Below, one piece after another: positions 1 through 10,700 of a stretch of DNA of 47,401 bases; the stretch's first letter is position 1; every line of letters begins with the position of its first letter. The notes beneath the pieces were generated by a model, which did not search any database, was not told the origin of the DNA, and saw only the letters and a program-made list of their open reading frames with translations. Origin of the DNA: Gemmatimonadota bacterium (GTDB lineage: Bacteria; Latescibacterota; UBA2968; UBA8231); contig JAPPEG010000283.1 in NCBI GenBank assembly GCA_028875345.1, positions 1 through 47,401 of the forward strand. Reading direction: 5' to 3'. The position numbers and the translations under genes are program-made.

Positions 1-1019
1 GCAATGAAGTCGTCGAGAATATTCACTACTTCGACAAGAAGGGCAAAGAGATCACTGAAAGGAAGTGGAACAAGACGCCCAAGAGCTTGCGTGGGCCGAC
101 CGAAACCACGATTTCCGTCGGCTCGGACTGGAGCGTCTGGAGTGATCCGTACGTAACTTCCGGTGCGCTCTTTAGCTCGCCCTCGCCACGCCGCTATGCC
201 CAACTCGATCTGCGCCTGATTTCGGACGACCCCAACGCGGCACCGTCGATCAATGCCCTGCACTTGAATATGGAAAATCCCATTGCCCTCGAAACCCGTG
301 CCGAGGTTTTCCCCAGCCAAGTCGAACCGGGTGTCAAAAAGGACTTTACATACTTTGTCCTGCCGATTTTTGGCGGGCGCTCGCAGGGCTTTGATCGCCT
401 GACCATGACCGCGTCCGTGCCCGTTGATTTCACCAGTCTAACGTTGGGAGACGAGCCGGTGGAGGTCGCAGTCACCCCAATCGCCGAGGGGTTTGTCGTT
501 GATCTACCGACCACGGTTCGTCGCTCGGAGCTAATCGAGCTTTCGTTCAGCAGCACCATTTACCAAAACCAGACGCGTTTTGATCTTTTCCTCGGCAACA
601 GCAACCTCGGCACCGACGTGCGCCAACTCGTTGACCAAGGCGATGCCAGAGCCGATGTGCCGAGCGAATCCGTCTCCGTGCAACTACCCATCAACGACCT
701 GCTGCTGGCTAACGTCGCCCTTTCGACGCGCGTGCTGACGCCCAATGGCGATGGGATCGGCGACGAGCTAGGCATTGAATTCGACGCGCTCAAGTTGGTG
801 ACACCGCGACCAATCCGAGTCCACATCTACGACTTGGCTGGGCGCGAAATGCGCGTCCTCGATAGCGGCGATGGGCTCGCTCGACGCCATCGCTTCACTT
901 GGGACGGTCGCGATGACGCAGGTGTGCTCGTGAGACCGGGGACCTATCTAGTGCAGATTGAAATTGCCGGCGACTCCGAGACCGAGACGGTACAGCGGAT
1001 CGTACCGGTGGCCTACTAA
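1..1019 (+). CDS. Discoidin/FlgD-Ig family exported protein, C-terminal part (5' end outside window)
   Basis: The reading frame is open from base 3 with no credible start, so this is the last 338 residues of a longer protein. It aligns by eye with the C-terminal half of the 764-aa protein at 28982-31276: a charged segment with H-Y-F/H-K-G, a WSVWS box (129-143), an S-P-S-P-R-R-Y block, an F-T-Y...G-F-D-R-L block, then a FlgD-Ig-like domain with TPNGDGIGD (around 738) and the W-D-G-R-D...PGTYL motif. It ends V-A-Y. FlgD-Ig-like C-terminal domains occur on exported proteins in several Gram-negative phyla. The next gene follows after a 42-base gap, which fits an operon. Function is unknown; a cell-surface or periplasmic adhesion or structural role is inferred from the domains. 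Confidence 0.85.
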   Translation, partial: NEVVENIHYFDKKGKEITERKWNKTPKSLRGPTETTISVGSDWSVWSDPYVTSGALFSSPSPRRYAQLDLRLISDDPNAAPSINALHLNMENPIALETRAEVFPSQVEPGVKKDFTYFVLPIFGGRSQGFDRLTMTASVPVDFTSLTLGDEPVEVAVTPIAEGFVVDLPTTVRRSELIELSFSSTIYQNQTRFDLFLGNSNLGTDVRQLVDQGDARADVPSESVSVQLPINDLLLANVALSTRVLTPNGDGIGDELGIEFDALKLVTPRPIRVHIYDLAGREMRVLDSGDGLARRHRFTWDGRDDAGVLVRPGTYLVQIEIAGDSETETVQRIVPVAY

Positions 1020-1061
1020 GGGGGACTGCTTTTGCCCACCTTACAGCAAAAAGGAACTGCG

Positions 1062-2843
1062 ATGACCCGTGCTGCACTCGCATTAGCCTTCCTAGCGATG
1101 GGATATAGCACTCCGGCCACGGCCGCGGAACGGCTCAAAATAGGCGGCGATGGACTGGAGTGGGAGAGCAACTCGCTCATCTTCAATGCACTCGAAGTCA
1201 CCGAAGATGGGGGCCTCTCGCCGCTGGAGGCCGACCCTGAAGAAAACATCCTGCCGCGTATCAAGGAACTCGGCGGCAGCGCGACCACCTCGGTGCGCAC
1301 GGCTGCGGCGCGTTCCAATCAGATAATCAACGAACTTATCGACGGCTCCCACACCACGGGTTGGCGCGTGTACACCAACCCCAACGGTGCTGAACTTGAA
1401 GTCGATATGGGTGCCATTTTCGTCCTCCACCGCCTCTATTTTCGCCGCGGCGTCCTCAACGACGACGAGCGTTCGCTGCGCGGCTACGAGTTCTACGCCA
1501 ACGATGGCGATTCACTCAACTTCATCGGCGGCAATCCCGTGTACGCGCTCATAGCACAAGACCGCTCGCACGGCCTGCCCGAGTTGGATCTGAGCTTTCC
1601 GCCGACCAAGGTGCGTTTTTTTAGGCTGCGCAGCACGGGCGAACGCGGCTTCCAGATGGGCGACCTCGAAGTGTTTGGCGTCGGCGTCACGCCCTTTGCC
1701 CAGTACATATCTCAAGTGATTGACCTAGGTGAAGCAGCCAACTTCGGGCCAGTCGATGTGTATGGCCGCATCGACGGTGCCGCGCAAGCCCAGTTCAGCA
1801 CCAAAACCGGCTTCGTCGTCACGGACTCGCTTTACTTCCGCCAGACGGGCATTCCCGGGGAATTGGAGGAAGTGGCCCTAGCGGATTTCGACCGCACGCT
1901 CGATCCATCGTACGCCGGCGTCGTCCTCGAAAACGACCGCGACTGGAGTGCGTGGTCCCCGCCCTACGCTGAGCTGCTTGAAGCCTCGATCAATTCGCCG
2001 GACAACCGGCGCTACCTCCAGTTCCAATTCAAGCTCCTGTCGGGCAGCTTGCTCGACAAAGCCGTCATCGACTCAGTGGTCTTCAACTACACAGTGCCGT
2101 CCCTCGCCGATTCGGTCATTGCCGAAATCAGTCCGGCCACGGCGATCCTCGGGCGGGAGAACGAATTTACCTATCACCTGCGCTCGGTCGTCTCGAGCGG
2201 TAATCGAGGCTTTGACACCGTGATCATCCACACTCCGTTTGCGGCCCGCGCCACGGGCGTGCGCGTTGATGGGGTGGAGGTTGACAACTTCACCACGGCA
2301 TCCGATTTGGGCCGCTTACAGGTGAACTTTCCCGACCAACGCATCACCCGTAGCGGTCAAGAAGTCGCCGTGCGCTTTGCCAGTTTGGTCACCGTCTCCG
2401 GCACGGAATTTCGCGGCGAGGTCGCCGACAGCCAATCCGACGCGTTTCCGCAGCGAGTCGCTTTCGGCGATGCGGCAGAGGAAGCCGCCGACAACACGCT
2501 TGTCGTCAGTGCCCGTATCGACGACGAGCTTTTTACCGGCGTTGTGTTCTCGTCCGCGGTAATCACCCCCAATGGCGATGGCATCAATGACCAGATCACC
2601 CTCGACTACATTCTGCTCAAGGCGACCCACGAGGTCGAAGTCGAGGTCGTCGTGTACGACTTGAGCGGCCGGCCGGTGCATCGCCTTTACCAAGCCCGCG
2701 ATCGCTCCGGCCCCAACCAAGTTAATTGGGATGGCCGCGATGCCGACGGCGTGGTGCCACCCGGGATGTACTTGCTCCGCCTCAAAGCCGCTACCGACGC
2801 TGGCATCGCCACGCAAATGCGGAGCATTGCCGTAGTGTATTAA
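1062..2843 (+). CDS. Discoidin/FlgD-Ig family exported protein (593 aa)
   Basis: The ATG at 1062 is chosen because AAGGA lies six bases upstream and it opens a good signal peptide (MTRAALALAFLAMG, ending A-T-A-A); a TTG at 1032 would only add a polar tail. After the signal peptide come a G-G-D-G-L-x-W block, a discoidin (F5/8 type C)-like region at about residues 85-210, a WSAWS box at 295-299 followed by an R-R-Y-L-Q-F strand, a middle sandwich domain, and a FlgD-Ig-like domain at about 500-593 with TPNGDGIND and W-D-G-R-D. The last residues are V-V-Y. It has the same layout as the proteins at 24953, 27022 and 28982. Carbohydrate or surface binding is a guess from the discoidin fold; no enzyme motif is seen. 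Confidence 0.85.
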   Translation: MTRAALALAFLAMGYSTPATAAERLKIGGDGLEWESNSLIFNALEVTEDGGLSPLEADPEENILPRIKELGGSATTSVRTAAARSNQIINELIDGSHTTGWRVYTNPNGAELEVDMGAIFVLHRLYFRRGVLNDDERSLRGYEFYANDGDSLNFIGGNPVYALIAQDRSHGLPELDLSFPPTKVRFFRLRSTGERGFQMGDLEVFGVGVTPFAQYISQVIDLGEAANFGPVDVYGRIDGAAQAQFSTKTGFVVTDSLYFRQTGIPGELEEVALADFDRTLDPSYAGVVLENDRDWSAWSPPYAELLEASINSPDNRRYLQFQFKLLSGSLLDKAVIDSVVFNYTVPSLADSVIAEISPATAILGRENEFTYHLRSVVSSGNRGFDTVIIHTPFAARATGVRVDGVEVDNFTTASDLGRLQVNFPDQRITRSGQEVAVRFASLVTVSGTEFRGEVADSQSDAFPQRVAFGDAAEEAADNTLVVSARIDDELFTGVVFSSAVITPNGDGINDQITLDYILLKATHEVEVEVVVYDLSGRPVHRLYQARDRSGPNQVNWDGRDADGVVPPGMYLLRLKAATDAGIATQMRSIAVVY

Positions 2844-2850
2844 CCTACGG

Positions 2851-2900
2851 GGCCGGGCCATCTCGGCCACCGATCTTTTTTCCGCGCGGTTAAGCCGCGC
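2851..2900 (+). terminator. Two intergenic hairpins between operon A genes, possible attenuator
   Basis: In the 90-base gap before the outer-membrane protein gene, a GGCCG/CGGCC hairpin (2851-2868) is followed seven bases later by a run of six T (2876-2881). A second perfect 6-bp hairpin, GCGCGG-TTAAG-CCGCGC, sits at 2884-2900. The first resembles a weak intrinsic terminator, so partial read-through could set the ratio of the large discoidin proteins to the downstream membrane protein. This is seen by eye only, with no folding energy computed. Confidence 0.4.
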
Positions 2901-2933
2901 CAAGCACAAGTGAACGCCTAAGGGAGGGTTGTT

Positions 2934-5549
2934 ATGCGCAAAGTTATGTTCTGGGGGGTTGCCCTGCTGGTCCTAGCCGCTGCAGCGTCCAGCGTCCAAG
3001 CAGCAACCCCGGGGCGCGAGCGCGGCGCCACCTCGCAGGTTAGGATCGAGGGCTTTGACCCACTGATCCCGACCATGCGCAAGTGGTACGTGCCCCAAGA
3101 TCTCTACTATATCTATAACTGGGGAGGCTACAAGTACACCAACTACGCCAAAGAACCGTATCAGCGCTATGTCAACACGCAGTTAGAAGGCACTGGCCAG
3201 TACGACATCTTCGGCAACTGGATCACCCGTGGCTGGCGCATTTACGAGTGGCGCCAGCAGCAGCCGCTGGCCTTTGGTAGCTCGGTCTTCAAAGACGGCC
3301 GCTTTGGCTCTTGGTTCCAAAACCTATTGGTGGCTGCGGATTCCAAGGGCCAGTACTACTCCGCTCTGACCGTCGGCGATTACATCCGCACGACCCTGAC
3401 CCCGCTGACCTTCAGCCGCTCGCGCTTCAACGGCGTCCAATGGGACTTTGCGTCCGATAAGTACGAGGCCACCGTGCTGCTGTCGCGCGTCAATGAGCCG
3501 GTAAGGATAGCACAGGGGTCCAACCGAGTACAAGATACGGACTTCACCAACTTTATCGGCCTGCGCGGCACCTCCCAAGTCGGCGACTTCATGGGCTTGG
3601 GAGTCACGTATGTCAATACGAACTTCGGCTCGGCGAGCAGCAATTTCTCGGAAAACTCGCGCGCCGGCTTGCTCACCAGCAGCCAAAATTCGGGCAATGT
3701 CACCGAAATCGTCATCCGCATCTCCGACGACTCGCCCGGCGACGGCTCCGGCGCTCTGTTTTTTTCGGCGCAGATGATCGTCGATGGCCAAGAAACCTCG
3801 GTCAATCCCACCATTGAGGGCGGCCGCCAGCGCGAGGGCTTCCTCGAAGCCCTCGAAGAGGCACCGATTCTCCTCCGCTATCGAGTGCCCGATCCGCTGG
3901 TGGTGCAAAAGGTCAGCTTTGCCATGGTGCTCTCCAACGACTATCGAGTGGAGATAACCTCCAACTTGCAGACGAATATCAACGGCCAGCCCATCTTTTT
4001 GCCGGTCACTCGCTCGGAAGGCAATGTGCGCGACAATACCAACCAGCGCGTCGTCCGCTTTGACTACGGGCTACCCTCGGCCAACCAAATCGCCAGCGTC
4101 GATTTGACCATTGAGGATATATGGGGCCTAGAGGTGCGGGGAGAATTCGCACGCAACACCCAGTTTCAGCGCTATCCCAACATCAACATCCAGAAACTGA
4201 GCAACCTCAAAAAGAGCGACCGCACAGCCGATGCTTGGTTTGTCAACGCCACGCGCCGCGTGGGCCGCTACTTTGGCTACGGCGAGGTATTCAGCATGGA
4301 CCACGGGTACACCACGCGCGGGTACATCACCGACCAAAACGATGTAGTGGATTACGAAAACCAGCGCCAGAACTGGTTCGAGTACATCGACGACAACGAC
4401 GATCAAGACCAGCTCGTCGATTGGCCGCGCTGGGGTGGTGCGGGCGGCGACAACGCCGTCTTCCCCGGCCTCGACGAAAACAACGACCTACTCTCGGATT
4501 TCAACGAAAACTCCAATCTCACCCCGGACTACGAAGAGCCATTCTTGCGCCACTACATCGACCCGCCTGACTTCCTCTTCGGCGTCGATATGAACCACAA
4601 TACCGTAGTGGATCGCTTTGAAAACGACGACGAAGCCGACTATCCCTACCGCAAAGGGCATCGCGGCTGGAACGTGTACGGGGGGGCCGAGATTTACCCA
4701 GGAGTTAATCTCACCGTAGGCCGCAATCGCGAGTGGCTGATCGCCGGCGAAGAGCGGTCAACAGCCATGTACGCCTTGCTCAGCGCGGTGCGCGACATCT
4801 CTAGGACGGGCAAGTTTGAAGCCTTCCACATGATCAAATCCGTTGAGGACAACATCGCCGACAACCTGCTGCAATGGGTGCAGCGCCCCGGCTCCATTGG
4901 CGGCTTGCAACCTTTTGACGACCCCTTAATCACCGGAAACACCCTCGTCAATCAGAGCTTCGTCGGCTACAAGTACACTCGAGGCAACCTGACCTTTGTC
5001 AACAAGTTCCGCCTCGATCACTTCAAGCAGCGCGATGACGCAGCCGAGCGCCTCCGCGATAGCGCGTTCTACGGCGTGATCAACAAAGCGGACTATCCGT
5101 TTTCCATTGGACGCAACATCACCTTGATCCCGCGCTGGAAAAACATGTGGCGCAAGCGCACCCAACCGCGCACCGTCCAGCTCGATATCAACGAGTTGAG
5201 CGAAATTTTCTCCCTATCCGCGGTGTTCCCCGTGCTGACGAGAAGCCGCGTCGAGGTCGGAGTGGAGGCCATAATTTTCCGCAATGCCGTGGCGATTCCC
5301 GACCCATTGCCACCCGAATACATCGACGATTTCATCGGCAGAGTGTTCACCGTGCAGTACACCAATCGGGTCCAGTACCAAGGATACAGCGTCACCTCCA
5401 ACGTTGGCTTTCAGGTCAACGACATCAACTTTGCCAATCTCACTGACCAAGACGTGAGCAATACCATTGCCTTCATCGAACTCTATGCCGGGCTAGAAGA
5501 AGAGCGCTTGGGCGGCCGGCCAGCCGAAAGAAGGGGATGGAGCTTCTAA
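2934..5549 (+). CDS. Large putative outer-membrane protein with Asp/Asn-rich motifs (871 aa)
   Basis: A strong GGGAGGG lies upstream of the ATG, which opens a signal peptide (MRKVMFWGVALLVLAAAASS, then VQA). It is a clear paralogue of the 877-aa protein at 31335. Both share an N-terminal Tyr/Trp-rich block (Y-V-P-Q-D-L-Y-Y, then G-W-R-I-Y-E-W), an A-L-T-V-G-D...R-T-T-L-T-P-L-T-F stretch and a middle domain with Y-G-L-P. Three Asp/Asn-rich segments follow at about residues 485-497, 512-537 and 549-571, resembling calcium-binding loops. The last 280 residues alternate hydrophobic and polar strands, as in a beta-barrel, and the chain ends in Phe. I do not recognise a named family. Its stop overlaps the start of the SurA-like gene by 13 bases, suggesting coupled synthesis of the membrane protein and its likely chaperone. 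Confidence 0.8.
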   Translation: MRKVMFWGVALLVLAAAASSVQAATPGRERGATSQVRIEGFDPLIPTMRKWYVPQDLYYIYNWGGYKYTNYAKEPYQRYVNTQLEGTGQYDIFGNWITRGWRIYEWRQQQPLAFGSSVFKDGRFGSWFQNLLVAADSKGQYYSALTVGDYIRTTLTPLTFSRSRFNGVQWDFASDKYEATVLLSRVNEPVRIAQGSNRVQDTDFTNFIGLRGTSQVGDFMGLGVTYVNTNFGSASSNFSENSRAGLLTSSQNSGNVTEIVIRISDDSPGDGSGALFFSAQMIVDGQETSVNPTIEGGRQREGFLEALEEAPILLRYRVPDPLVVQKVSFAMVLSNDYRVEITSNLQTNINGQPIFLPVTRSEGNVRDNTNQRVVRFDYGLPSANQIASVDLTIEDIWGLEVRGEFARNTQFQRYPNINIQKLSNLKKSDRTADAWFVNATRRVGRYFGYGEVFSMDHGYTTRGYITDQNDVVDYENQRQNWFEYIDDNDDQDQLVDWPRWGGAGGDNAVFPGLDENNDLLSDFNENSNLTPDYEEPFLRHYIDPPDFLFGVDMNHNTVVDRFENDDEADYPYRKGHRGWNVYGGAEIYPGVNLTVGRNREWLIAGEERSTAMYALLSAVRDISRTGKFEAFHMIKSVEDNIADNLLQWVQRPGSIGGLQPFDDPLITGNTLVNQSFVGYKYTRGNLTFVNKFRLDHFKQRDDAAERLRDSAFYGVINKADYPFSIGRNITLIPRWKNMWRKRTQPRTVQLDINELSEIFSLSAVFPVLTRSRVEVGVEAIIFRNAVAIPDPLPPEYIDDFIGRVFTVQYTNRVQYQGYSVTSNVGFQVNDINFANLTDQDVSNTIAFIELYAGLEEERLGGRPAERRGWSF

Positions 5550-6844
5550 AGCCGCAGACGGCTCTGCTGGCCTTGGGCTTATGGGCCTGCGCCGACGCAC
5601 CGCCAGAAAGCGCGTCGGCGATCTTGGCCCGAGTGGGCGAGGCCGAGATTAGCGAGCGGGATTTTGCCGCCGCGCTAGAAAAGCTACCCGCCAGCAGCAA
5701 AGCCCAGCCGCTTGCGGATTGGCGTCGCCAACTTCAGGCCCTCATCGACAAAGAGCTGCTGCTGCTCGAAGCACATGCCCAAGGGTTAGACGAAGCGGTC
5801 GCCGATGCAATGGCAGCTTGGGAGCGCAAAGAACGGGTCGAGGCGCTGCTCGCACGCGAGATGGGTGAGCAGTTGACTTATACGGAAACGGAACTAGCGG
5901 AATTCTTCGCCGAATCGGGCGCCGGCCGCGAAATTCGCTTGCGGCGTTTGCCCGTGCGCGAGCGGGCCGCAGCCTTGGCGGCTCTGAGAAAGGCGCAAGA
6001 AGGATTGGATTTGGACGGGGAGTGGAGCGAAAGCGGGTGGCTCAACGCGCTCAACGCGGGCGACGCGCGCACGGCTGCCCTGTTCCTGCAGGAAGTGGGG
6101 ACCGTTGAGTTGGTAGAAACGGATGGGCAATTTTTAGTGGTAGCCGTTGCTGCCGAGCGCGAGGTCTCGTTGGCAGACCGCCGCCCGCTCGTGGAAGCGG
6201 CCCTAACTCGGCACAAGAAGCAACAGGCGAACTTAGCCTATCTAGAGCAATTGACTAGCCAGCACGCAGTGCAATTAGACACGGCCGCGTTGCGGCAGGT
6301 CGCCGCAGGCGTGGCGCGGCCGGAGGTGCGGTTGGTCCGCAGTGCTGCGGGAGATTGGAACGTCGGTGACTACCAGCAGGCTCTCGCCCGACTCGGGGCA
6401 GACGCTGGGTCGCAGCCGACCGATGTCAGCGCCCTCGGATTCAAGGTGACGCGAGCCTTTGTCGCCGACCAGATTCTACCGCAGGAGGCGCACAAACACG
6501 GTCTGGATGCCGAGTTCGAACCGCGCCGCGCCCAGATGCGCCAACAGAAGCTGATCCAAGCCTTGTGGGAGCGAGAAATTTACGCGCACATCCAGCTTGA
6601 CCCCGCGCAGGTGCGCGCCTTTTACGAGGCCAATGCACAACGCTACGCCCGCTCAGGCGCGCTCGGGCGGGAACTACAAGCGCAAGTTGCGCGCGATCTG
6701 CGCGACGCCCAAGCCGTGCCCTTGTTCGACCGCTACATCGCGCAACTGCGCGAAAAATACGCTGAACTCGTCGCCGTGGAGGAAGGGCGGTTGGGGGAGT
6801 TTGTCTCCCGACGCAGACAAGCTGCCAACCCAGTTGAGCTATGA
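5537..6844 (+). CDS. SurA/PrsA-like periplasmic chaperone lipoprotein (435 aa)
   Basis: The start ATG lies inside the end of the upstream gene, with AAGAAGGGG before it. Residues 1-18 form a lipoprotein signal (L-L-A-L-G-L-W-A-C, Cys18). A SurA-N-like helical region follows, with the family hallmark V-G-E-A-E-I-S-E-R-D-F at about 32-42 and a Q-x-L-I-D-K-E-L-L-L-L-E-A helix. A degenerate parvulin-like stretch covers about 130-230. The paralogue at 35856 has a second, well-formed parvulin domain near its C-terminus; here that part is replaced by a short helical tail. The protein is therefore probably a holdase-type chaperone for the adjacent outer-membrane protein rather than an active prolyl isomerase. 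SurA-family proteins escort unfolded outer-membrane proteins through the periplasm; its specific client is inferred from gene order. Confidence 0.75.
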   Translation: MELLKPQTALLALGLWACADAPPESASAILARVGEAEISERDFAAALEKLPASSKAQPLADWRRQLQALIDKELLLLEAHAQGLDEAVADAMAAWERKERVEALLAREMGEQLTYTETELAEFFAESGAGREIRLRRLPVRERAAALAALRKAQEGLDLDGEWSESGWLNALNAGDARTAALFLQEVGTVELVETDGQFLVVAVAAEREVSLADRRPLVEAALTRHKKQQANLAYLEQLTSQHAVQLDTAALRQVAAGVARPEVRLVRSAAGDWNVGDYQQALARLGADAGSQPTDVSALGFKVTRAFVADQILPQEAHKHGLDAEFEPRRAQMRQQKLIQALWEREIYAHIQLDPAQVRAFYEANAQRYARSGALGRELQAQVARDLRDAQAVPLFDRYIAQLREKYAELVAVEEGRLGEFVSRRRQAANPVEL

Positions 6845-6867
6845 GTTTGTCAGAGAGGAGTGTTTCC

Positions 6868-7632
6868 ATGTACGCTTGCAAAAAAATTTCCATCCTCGTC
6901 GCTGTGGCCCTCTTATTGGGCTGCGGCCATTACCTAATTCCCGGGCGGTTCCAGCCCTTAGAGGTGGCCCAGCAGCAGACCGATATTCAAGGATCGAGCA
7001 TGAAAATCCTCGATGACGGTACGGTCACCTTCGTCCAGAACCGCCTCGAAGTGTCCGTGCGGCCCATGGAAGACGAGGAGATCAATCGCCAGTACCCGGC
7101 CCAATCTACCAACGCCAGCGGTCCGGCCGACGAGCTACCATCCAACCCGTTCACCTATGGCAATTGGATTGATCCGCGCACGGGTAAGGCACCGCAGCGC
7201 TTGTCCATTTTCAAGATCACGGTCAAAAACTACGAATACCCCAAAGTTAAGTTCGATCCACTGACAGTGACCGTGGAGTCGGCCAATGGGCGGCGCTATT
7301 ATCCTTGGGGGAGTTATGACGTAGAGGAGTATTTCCGGCGTTTCCCGCTAGCTTTCAACGGCTTGGGTTATTTGCGCTTCGACGAGCGCCGCGATATCTA
7401 CAATAGAGCCAGATATCCAGACGACGATTTTTGCTTTTCGGGGCAAGAGGTCGAAGGCTATGTGGTCTTCTCCAAGATCCACGATGATGTCGCCGAAATC
7501 GCCTTCCACATTCCCGAGTTCGGGTTGCGCTACAACTTCCGCAACGAACCCATAGAGACCATTGATCTCAGCTTCCGCTTCAAGCGCGACATTAAGAAGG
7601 TCAAAAACATCGACAAGTTGGCGGCCAATTAA
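6868..7632 (+). CDS. Conserved lipoprotein of unrecognised family (254 aa)
   Basis: An in-frame ATG at 6841 overlaps the previous stop (ATGA), but the ATG at 6868 has AGAGGAG seven bases upstream and begins a textbook lipoprotein signal (M-Y-A-C-K-K..., lipobox L-L-G-C, Cys19), so 6868 is preferred. The mature part matches the 251-aa lipoprotein at 35099 along its length: L-E-V...P-M...N-R-Q, an N-P-[FY]-T-Y-G-[ND]-W block, V-K-N-Y-x-Y-P-K-V, N-G-R-R-Y, F-S-G-Q-E-x-E-G-Y, and a final R-[YF]-[ND]-F-R-[ND]-x-P-[IV]-E-T-[IV]-D. The composition suggests an all-beta periplasmic domain. No known domain is recognised. It is the last gene of operon A and is followed by a terminator. Confidence 0.8.
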   Translation: MYACKKISILVAVALLLGCGHYLIPGRFQPLEVAQQQTDIQGSSMKILDDGTVTFVQNRLEVSVRPMEDEEINRQYPAQSTNASGPADELPSNPFTYGNWIDPRTGKAPQRLSIFKITVKNYEYPKVKFDPLTVTVESANGRRYYPWGSYDVEEYFRRFPLAFNGLGYLRFDERRDIYNRARYPDDDFCFSGQEVEGYVVFSKIHDDVAEIAFHIPEFGLRYNFRNEPIETIDLSFRFKRDIKKVKNIDKLAAN

Positions 7633-7660
7633 CCGGGCCGATCAAGCTGTATAGCCTAGG

Positions 7661-7688
7661 GGCAGGCTCCTCGGCCTGCCTCTTTTTC
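7661..7688 (+). terminator. Rho-independent terminator of operon A
   Basis: A perfect 7-bp stem GGCAGGC / GCCTGCC with a six-base loop is followed directly by TCTTTTTC. It lies 29 bases after the lipoprotein stop and before the next gene. Confidence 0.85.
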
Positions 7689-7714
7689 TGTCTGGTGTCT
7701 GCACACTTTCATCA

Positions 7715-10700
7715 ATGCTGACCAAATTCCTCCTATCCACCACCGCGGCCTTCTTCCTGCTATCGGTCGCGGCCTTTGATCCAGCTACCATTTCGCGCTG
7801 GATTGAGCGAGCCATCGGCTGGGAGCCACTGCGCGAAGCCCCAGCAACCGACGAAGCGCCCTCACTGCGCGAAGCCGTCGCGCAAATAGACGCCGCCGAT
7901 CTAGAGCGCCACCTCCACATCCTCACCGCAGACTCATCCCGCGTCACCGGCTATGCAGGAGCCGCGAACGCAGCCCGCTATATAGAAGGGGAATTCCACC
8001 GCCTTGGCCTCCAAGTCACCAGCGAATTCTTCCCCCTTTCCGTTCCCCTAGATCGCGGCGGTCGGCTGCGCTTGGTCGGTTCGGACGAGGCCATCCCCAT
8101 CTACGGGTTGTGGCCCAACCACGTGCGCTCGCCGTCCCTGCCACCGGGCGGCGTCTCCGGGCACCTCATAGACCTGGGGCGCGGTAGCTTAGCCGAGATG
8201 GATGGGAAACGGCTAGCGGGCAGTGTCGCACTGATGGGATTTGGCTCGGGCAACGCCTACGTCGAAGCGCGGGCCTTGGGCGCACAGGCTATCCTGCTGT
8301 ACGACGATGGCCGCGTCACGCGCAGCGAGGCCGCGGAAAAATTCCTCCAAGTGCCCGTAGACATCCCGCGCTTTTGGGTGGAAGCGACGGACGCGGAAAT
8401 CCTGCGGCAGCAAGCGCGCAGCGGCGACGCACAGGTGCATCTCGAAGCGCGCATGGACTGGATGCAGGTCCAGGCGCGCAATATATTCGCCGTCCTCCCC
8501 GGCTTGGCCGAGGACATGCCGCTTGGCCAGCGCCGCGAAATCCAGCAGTGGGACGAGCAAATCATCGTCCTGCAAGCGCACTACGACGCGATCTCGGTCG
8601 TCCCCGCGCTGGCCCCGGGGGCCGAAAGCGCGACCGGTATGGCCGCGCTGCTCGAAATCGCGCGCTTGCTCGTCGCCGAAGGCACCCGCTACACCGTGCT
8701 CTTTTTGGCCACCCCCGGGCACTTTCAGGGCTTGGCCGGGGTCAACGATTTTCTCTACCGCCACGCGCGCAAAAGCGAGCATTTCCTCGACCAGATCCCG
8801 CCGGCCGAGCGCATCGACTTCCGCCTTTTCGTTGGCCTCGACTTGGCCAGCCATAGCCCCCGAGTCGGCAGCTTTACCATGGGCACGTTCTACAACTCAG
8901 CTTGGCGCAACGACGACTATCAGAAGAACCTGATGGCGCACTACGCCTCGCGCTTTGCCCGCTATAACCGCGAAATTTTCGCCGACTCAACTCGCTACCA
9001 AGACGCCATTGCCCCGCAGAAGCGAGTGTGGAAAAACTTCATGCCCGTGCGGCTGGCCCTCGACAGCGAGGCCGCGGCTTTTGTCGGCAAGGAGGCGCTC
9101 TCTTTCGTCACGCCCAACCAACTGCGCCAGCGCGTCGATACGCCCCTCGACCGGCTCGAATTCGTCGCGCTCGACAACCTCGCCGAACAGACTCGCACCA
9201 TAGCCGGGCTAATGCTCAAGGCTGCTGCCGACCCAGACTTTTTTAACGACACCAAGCTAACCCTGCGCGATTGGGGGCACAGCCTAGAGGGCAACATCTA
9301 CTGGTTCGACCGCGATGTGAATTTCGCCGTGCCCAAGGCCCCAGTGCCCAACGCCCTCGTCACCTATCTCCAGCCCGGCCCCAACTCTGTGGCCGGCGTG
9401 CGCACCCTCATGGCCACGCACGGAGACGAGAGCGGCTACTTCAAGTTCGACATTGTGCGCAACCGCTTTGCCAACCGGATCCAAGCCTTTGAACTCGACG
9501 AATACGGGCGCATCGTCTCCGCGCCCGACCTCGGCGAAGAGGGCGACAAAACCTATCCGGGCACCCAGCCGTATGGCTGGTGGGAAAACCGCATGTTGCA
9601 GGTCCTCTTTCGCTGCCGCGCCCTGAGCTTTTTGGAGGTGGTCGATCCGCGCTATCTATCGGCTATGGACCGCGTCAACGTCCTCGGCACCAACGACGCG
9701 CCGCCGCGCTCTTTTTCCCTCAACTACATCGAAAACCAGAGCGCAGTGCAGGACCGGGTGGTGCAAGCCGGCGTGGTCTTCGCCGAGCCAGGTACCCGCG
9801 TCAAGATCCTCGCCGGCGAGGGAGCCTTTGGCGGCGAGAGCGCACTCGCCGGCGTGCGCTACATGCTCACCAACGCGGACTCCACCCTGTTTGCCGACCT
9901 CGATCCAGCCCGCGTCGATCTGGCGACCATTGAGCAGGCACAGGGCGATGGCTTCCCAGTCGAACAAGGCCTCATTCCCTACCCAGCGTTGCAGGCGGCC
10001 CGCGACATCTGGATCATCGACGAAGCGCGGATCAAACAAATGGTGCGCCACGGCATCGTCCTCGAACAGCTACAAGCCATGCACGATCAAGCGCGGGAGG
10101 CCCTGCTCGAGGCCCGCGACAAACTCGCGGCCTTCGATTACACCGGCTACCAGCGCGCCGTGCGCCGCGCCCTCGGGCTAGAGGCCCGCATCTACCCGGA
10201 AGTCAAGGCCACTGCCAACGACGCAGTCCGCGCGGTGATTTTCTACTTCGCGCTCCTGTTGCCCTTTGCCTTCTTCTGCGAGCGATTCTTCTTCGGCTTC
10301 CCGGACGTGCGGCGGCAAATCGCCGGCTTTGTCGGCATCTTCGTCCTCGTATTTCTGATCCTGCGCTTCGTCCATCCGGCCTTCAAGCTGAGCAGCTCGC
10401 CGTACATCATCTTCCTCGCGTTTGTCATCCTCGCCTTGGGTATCCTCGTCATCTTCATCGTCGTCACTCGCTTCAAGGCGCTTCTGCAACGGCGCAAGGG
10501 CGCAGCCTCGGGCGTACACGAGACCGACGTAGGTCGGATCGCCGCAGGTTTTGCGGCCGTACTGTTGGGCATCTCCAACTTGAGCAAGCGCCGCCTGCGC
10601 ACCGCGCTGACGGCTGCGACCCTGACTTTTTTGACCTTTACCGTCAATTCCTTTACCTCGGTCAAGTCCAGCCTCGACTTCTATCGCCTGCCGCGCGACA

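Noticed and set aside
2934-5549. Identity as SprA/Sov, the type IX secretion translocon
   Set aside because: The protein is far too short (871 versus over 2000 residues) and no PorV/PorK/PorL-like genes are present; only the FlgD-Ig-type C-terminal domains hint at sorting.
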